DNA of 64,000 nt from assembly GCA_016288655.1 (NCBI GenBank), contig JAEEKX010000034.1:31845-95844 (forward strand). Direction: 5' to 3'. Positions 62,778 to 64,000 of this stretch are shown here, in pieces (position 1 is the first letter of the stretch; every line of letters starts with the position of its first letter). Below the pieces are notes generated by a model. That model was given only the letters and a program-made list of their open reading frames with translations, had not been told where the DNA came from and did no database searches. The translations under genes were made by a program, and so were the position numbers. This DNA comes from Bacteroidales bacterium (GTDB taxonomy: Bacteria > Bacteroidota > Bacteroidia > Bacteroidales > WCHB1-69).

Positions 62778-64000
62778 ATGGAAATTCCCTTTGCAGAAGC
62801 GTGGAAAATCAAGATGGTGGAGCCCATCAAGAAATCCACTCGCGAAGAACGCGAAAAATGGCTTCATGAAGCCCACGAGAACATTTTTATGCTCAAGAGC
62901 GACTACGTCTATATCGACCTGCTCACCGATTCCGGCACCGGTGCCATGAGCGACCGGCAGTGGAGCGCGATGATGATGGGCGACGAGAGTTACGGCGGCG
63001 CCCGTTCCTTCTACCACATGAAAGACACCATCACGGAGATCACGGGATTTCCTTACGTCATCCCGACTCACCAGGGCCGTGCCGCCGAGAACGTGCTCTT
63101 CTCCTATTTAGTGAAGCCCGGCATGGTGGTTCCCGGCAACGCCCACTTCGACACCACAAAGGGACACATCGAGAGCCGCAAGGCCTTCGCCATCGACGTC
63201 ACCGTGCCCGAGGCCTACGACACCCAACTCGAGGTTCCCTTCAAGGGCAACGTCAGCATCGAGAAGTTGGAGAAGGTGCTGAAGGAGAATGAGGGCAAGG
63301 TGCCCTTCATGGTCCTCACCGTCACCAACAACACCGTCGGCGGTCAGCCCGTTTCGATGCAGAACATCCGCGAGACCTGCGAGTTGTGCCACAAGTACGG
63401 CGTGCCTGTCAACATCGACAGCGCCCGTTTCATCGAGAACGCCTACTTCATCAAGACCCGTGAGAAGGGGTACGAGAACAAGAGTCTCCGCGAGATCTGC
63501 AAGGAGATGTTCTCCTATGCCGACAGCATGACGATGAGCGCCAAGAAGGACGGTTTGGTCAACATGGGCGGTTTCATCGCCACCCGCAAGCAGGAGTGGT
63601 ACGAAGGCGCCAAGTTGTTCTGCATTCCTTTCGAGGGCTTCCTGACCTACGGCGGCATGAACGGTCGTGACATGGACGCCCTGGCCGTCGGTCTGAAGGA
63701 GAACTTGGAGTTCGAGATGGTCGAGACCCGCGTGAAGCAGGTGAAATACCTGGCCGACAAACTCGACGAATACGGCATCCCCTACCAGCGTCCTGCCGGT
63801 GGCCACGCCATCTTCGTCGATGCCGACAAGGTGCTCACCCAAGTGCCGAAGGAGGAGTTTCCGGCCCAGACGCTGACCTGCGAGTTGTATCTGGAAGCCG
63901 GCATCCGCGCCTGCGAGATCGGATACGTCCTCGCCGACCGCGACCCCGTGACCCGCGAGAACCGCTTCGGAGGCAATGACTTCGTGCGTCTCTGCATCCC
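62778..64000 (+). CDS. tnaA: Tryptophanase, 3' end outside window
   Basis: I translated this from the ATG at 62778; it has no stop in the window and is not in the ORF track. About 407 codons are present of roughly 460. It breaks L-tryptophan into indole, pyruvate and ammonia using PLP. Motifs: IDLLTDSGTGAMSDRQW, THQGRAAENVLFS, the PLP Lys region TMSAKKDGLVNMGGF and YGGMNGRDMDALAVGL. Asp in FDTTKGH (where tyrosine phenol-lyase has Thr) and Cys, not Arg, in GIRACEIG point to tryptophanase rather than tyrosine phenol-lyase. No tnaC-type leader peptide is evident. A long AT-rich leader (62731-62777) precedes the start, with no clear TAnnTTTG. Confidence 0.93.
   Translation, partial: MEIPFAEAWKIKMVEPIKKSTREEREKWLHEAHENIFMLKSDYVYIDLLTDSGTGAMSDRQWSAMMMGDESYGGARSFYHMKDTITEITGFPYVIPTHQGRAAENVLFSYLVKPGMVVPGNAHFDTTKGHIESRKAFAIDVTVPEAYDTQLEVPFKGNVSIEKLEKVLKENEGKVPFMVLTVTNNTVGGQPVSMQNIRETCELCHKYGVPVNIDSARFIENAYFIKTREKGYENKSLREICKEMFSYADSMTMSAKKDGLVNMGGFIATRKQEWYEGAKLFCIPFEGFLTYGGMNGRDMDALAVGLKENLEFEMVETRVKQVKYLADKLDEYGIPYQRPAGGHAIFVDADKVLTQVPKEEFPAQTLTCELYLEAGIRACEIGYVLADRDPVTRENRFGGNDFVRLCI

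Noticed and set aside
62778-64000. Tyrosine phenol-lyase instead of tryptophanase
   Set aside because: The substrate-site Asp in FDTTKGH and lack of the TPL Arg in GIRACEIG favour tryptophanase.

Overview
The window is a chromosomal segment from a member of the Bacteroidota, most likely order Bacteroidales. Evidence: most leaders carry the Bacteroidota promoter element TAnnTTTG and no Shine-Dalgarno sequence; three proteins end in type IX secretion (T9SS) type A sorting domains; there is a PorT-like T9SS protein; Bat-cluster and GWxTD-type proteins are present. Coding DNA is GC-rich and intergenic DNA is AT-rich. I see no rRNA, insertion sequence, integrase, phage gene or CRISPR array. The GWxTD gene runs off the left edge and tnaA off the right edge; neither is in the ORF track.

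Layout. 1-3.2 kb (minus): S8 peptidase and GWxTD protein. 3.2-7.9 kb (plus): membrane-anchored protein of unknown function, M20 dipeptidase, second S8 peptidase with a T9SS tail. 7.9-14 kb (minus): META lipoprotein, nadC, AsmA/DUF748-like protein, sdaA, with gpsA on its own promoter. 14-16.6 kb (plus): small T9SS cargo protein and a long-chain acyl-CoA ligase. 16.6-17.5 kb (minus): secreted protein of unknown function. 17.7-37.75 kb (minus): one uninterrupted 6,685-codon gene. 38.2-38.5 kb (minus): tRNA-Thr, tRNA-Tyr and tRNA-Gly. 38.7-43.3 kb (plus): sodium:solute symporter, nth, RelA/SpoT. 43.3-45 kb (minus): CorA and an orphan AbiEi-like protein. 45.1-51.7 kb (plus): fused BatB-BatC, BatD, an RNA methyltransferase, a TPR protein. 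51.7-56.5 kb (minus): operon of two TPR paralogues, DedA, AroE and PorT. 56.6-59.1 kb (plus): TonB-dependent-receptor-like barrel. 59.3-61.2 kb (minus): RecQ. 61.3-64 kb (plus): OmpH-like protein, MORN lipoprotein, tryptophanase.

The standout is the giant gene. It encodes a T9SS-exported surface protein with eight modules, each an Ig-like domain followed by a glycine-rich domain that looks like the extracellular glycine-rich domain of the animal receptor kinases ALK and LTK. It also has a CUB domain, a possible nidogen-like domain, many Ig-like repeats with Cys-Asp-Ser motifs, four copies of a C-terminal repeat I cannot assign, and a sorting tail. Two of the glycine-rich modules are nearly identical in DNA, which points to recent duplication or gene conversion. 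Adhesion, self-association or ligand binding is inferred, not shown.

The rest suggests a peptide- and amino-acid-using lifestyle: secreted subtilases and a dipeptidase provide peptides and amino acids, SdaA and tryptophanase convert serine and tryptophan to pyruvate, and the PorT-like protein probably belongs to the machine that exports the tagged proteins.
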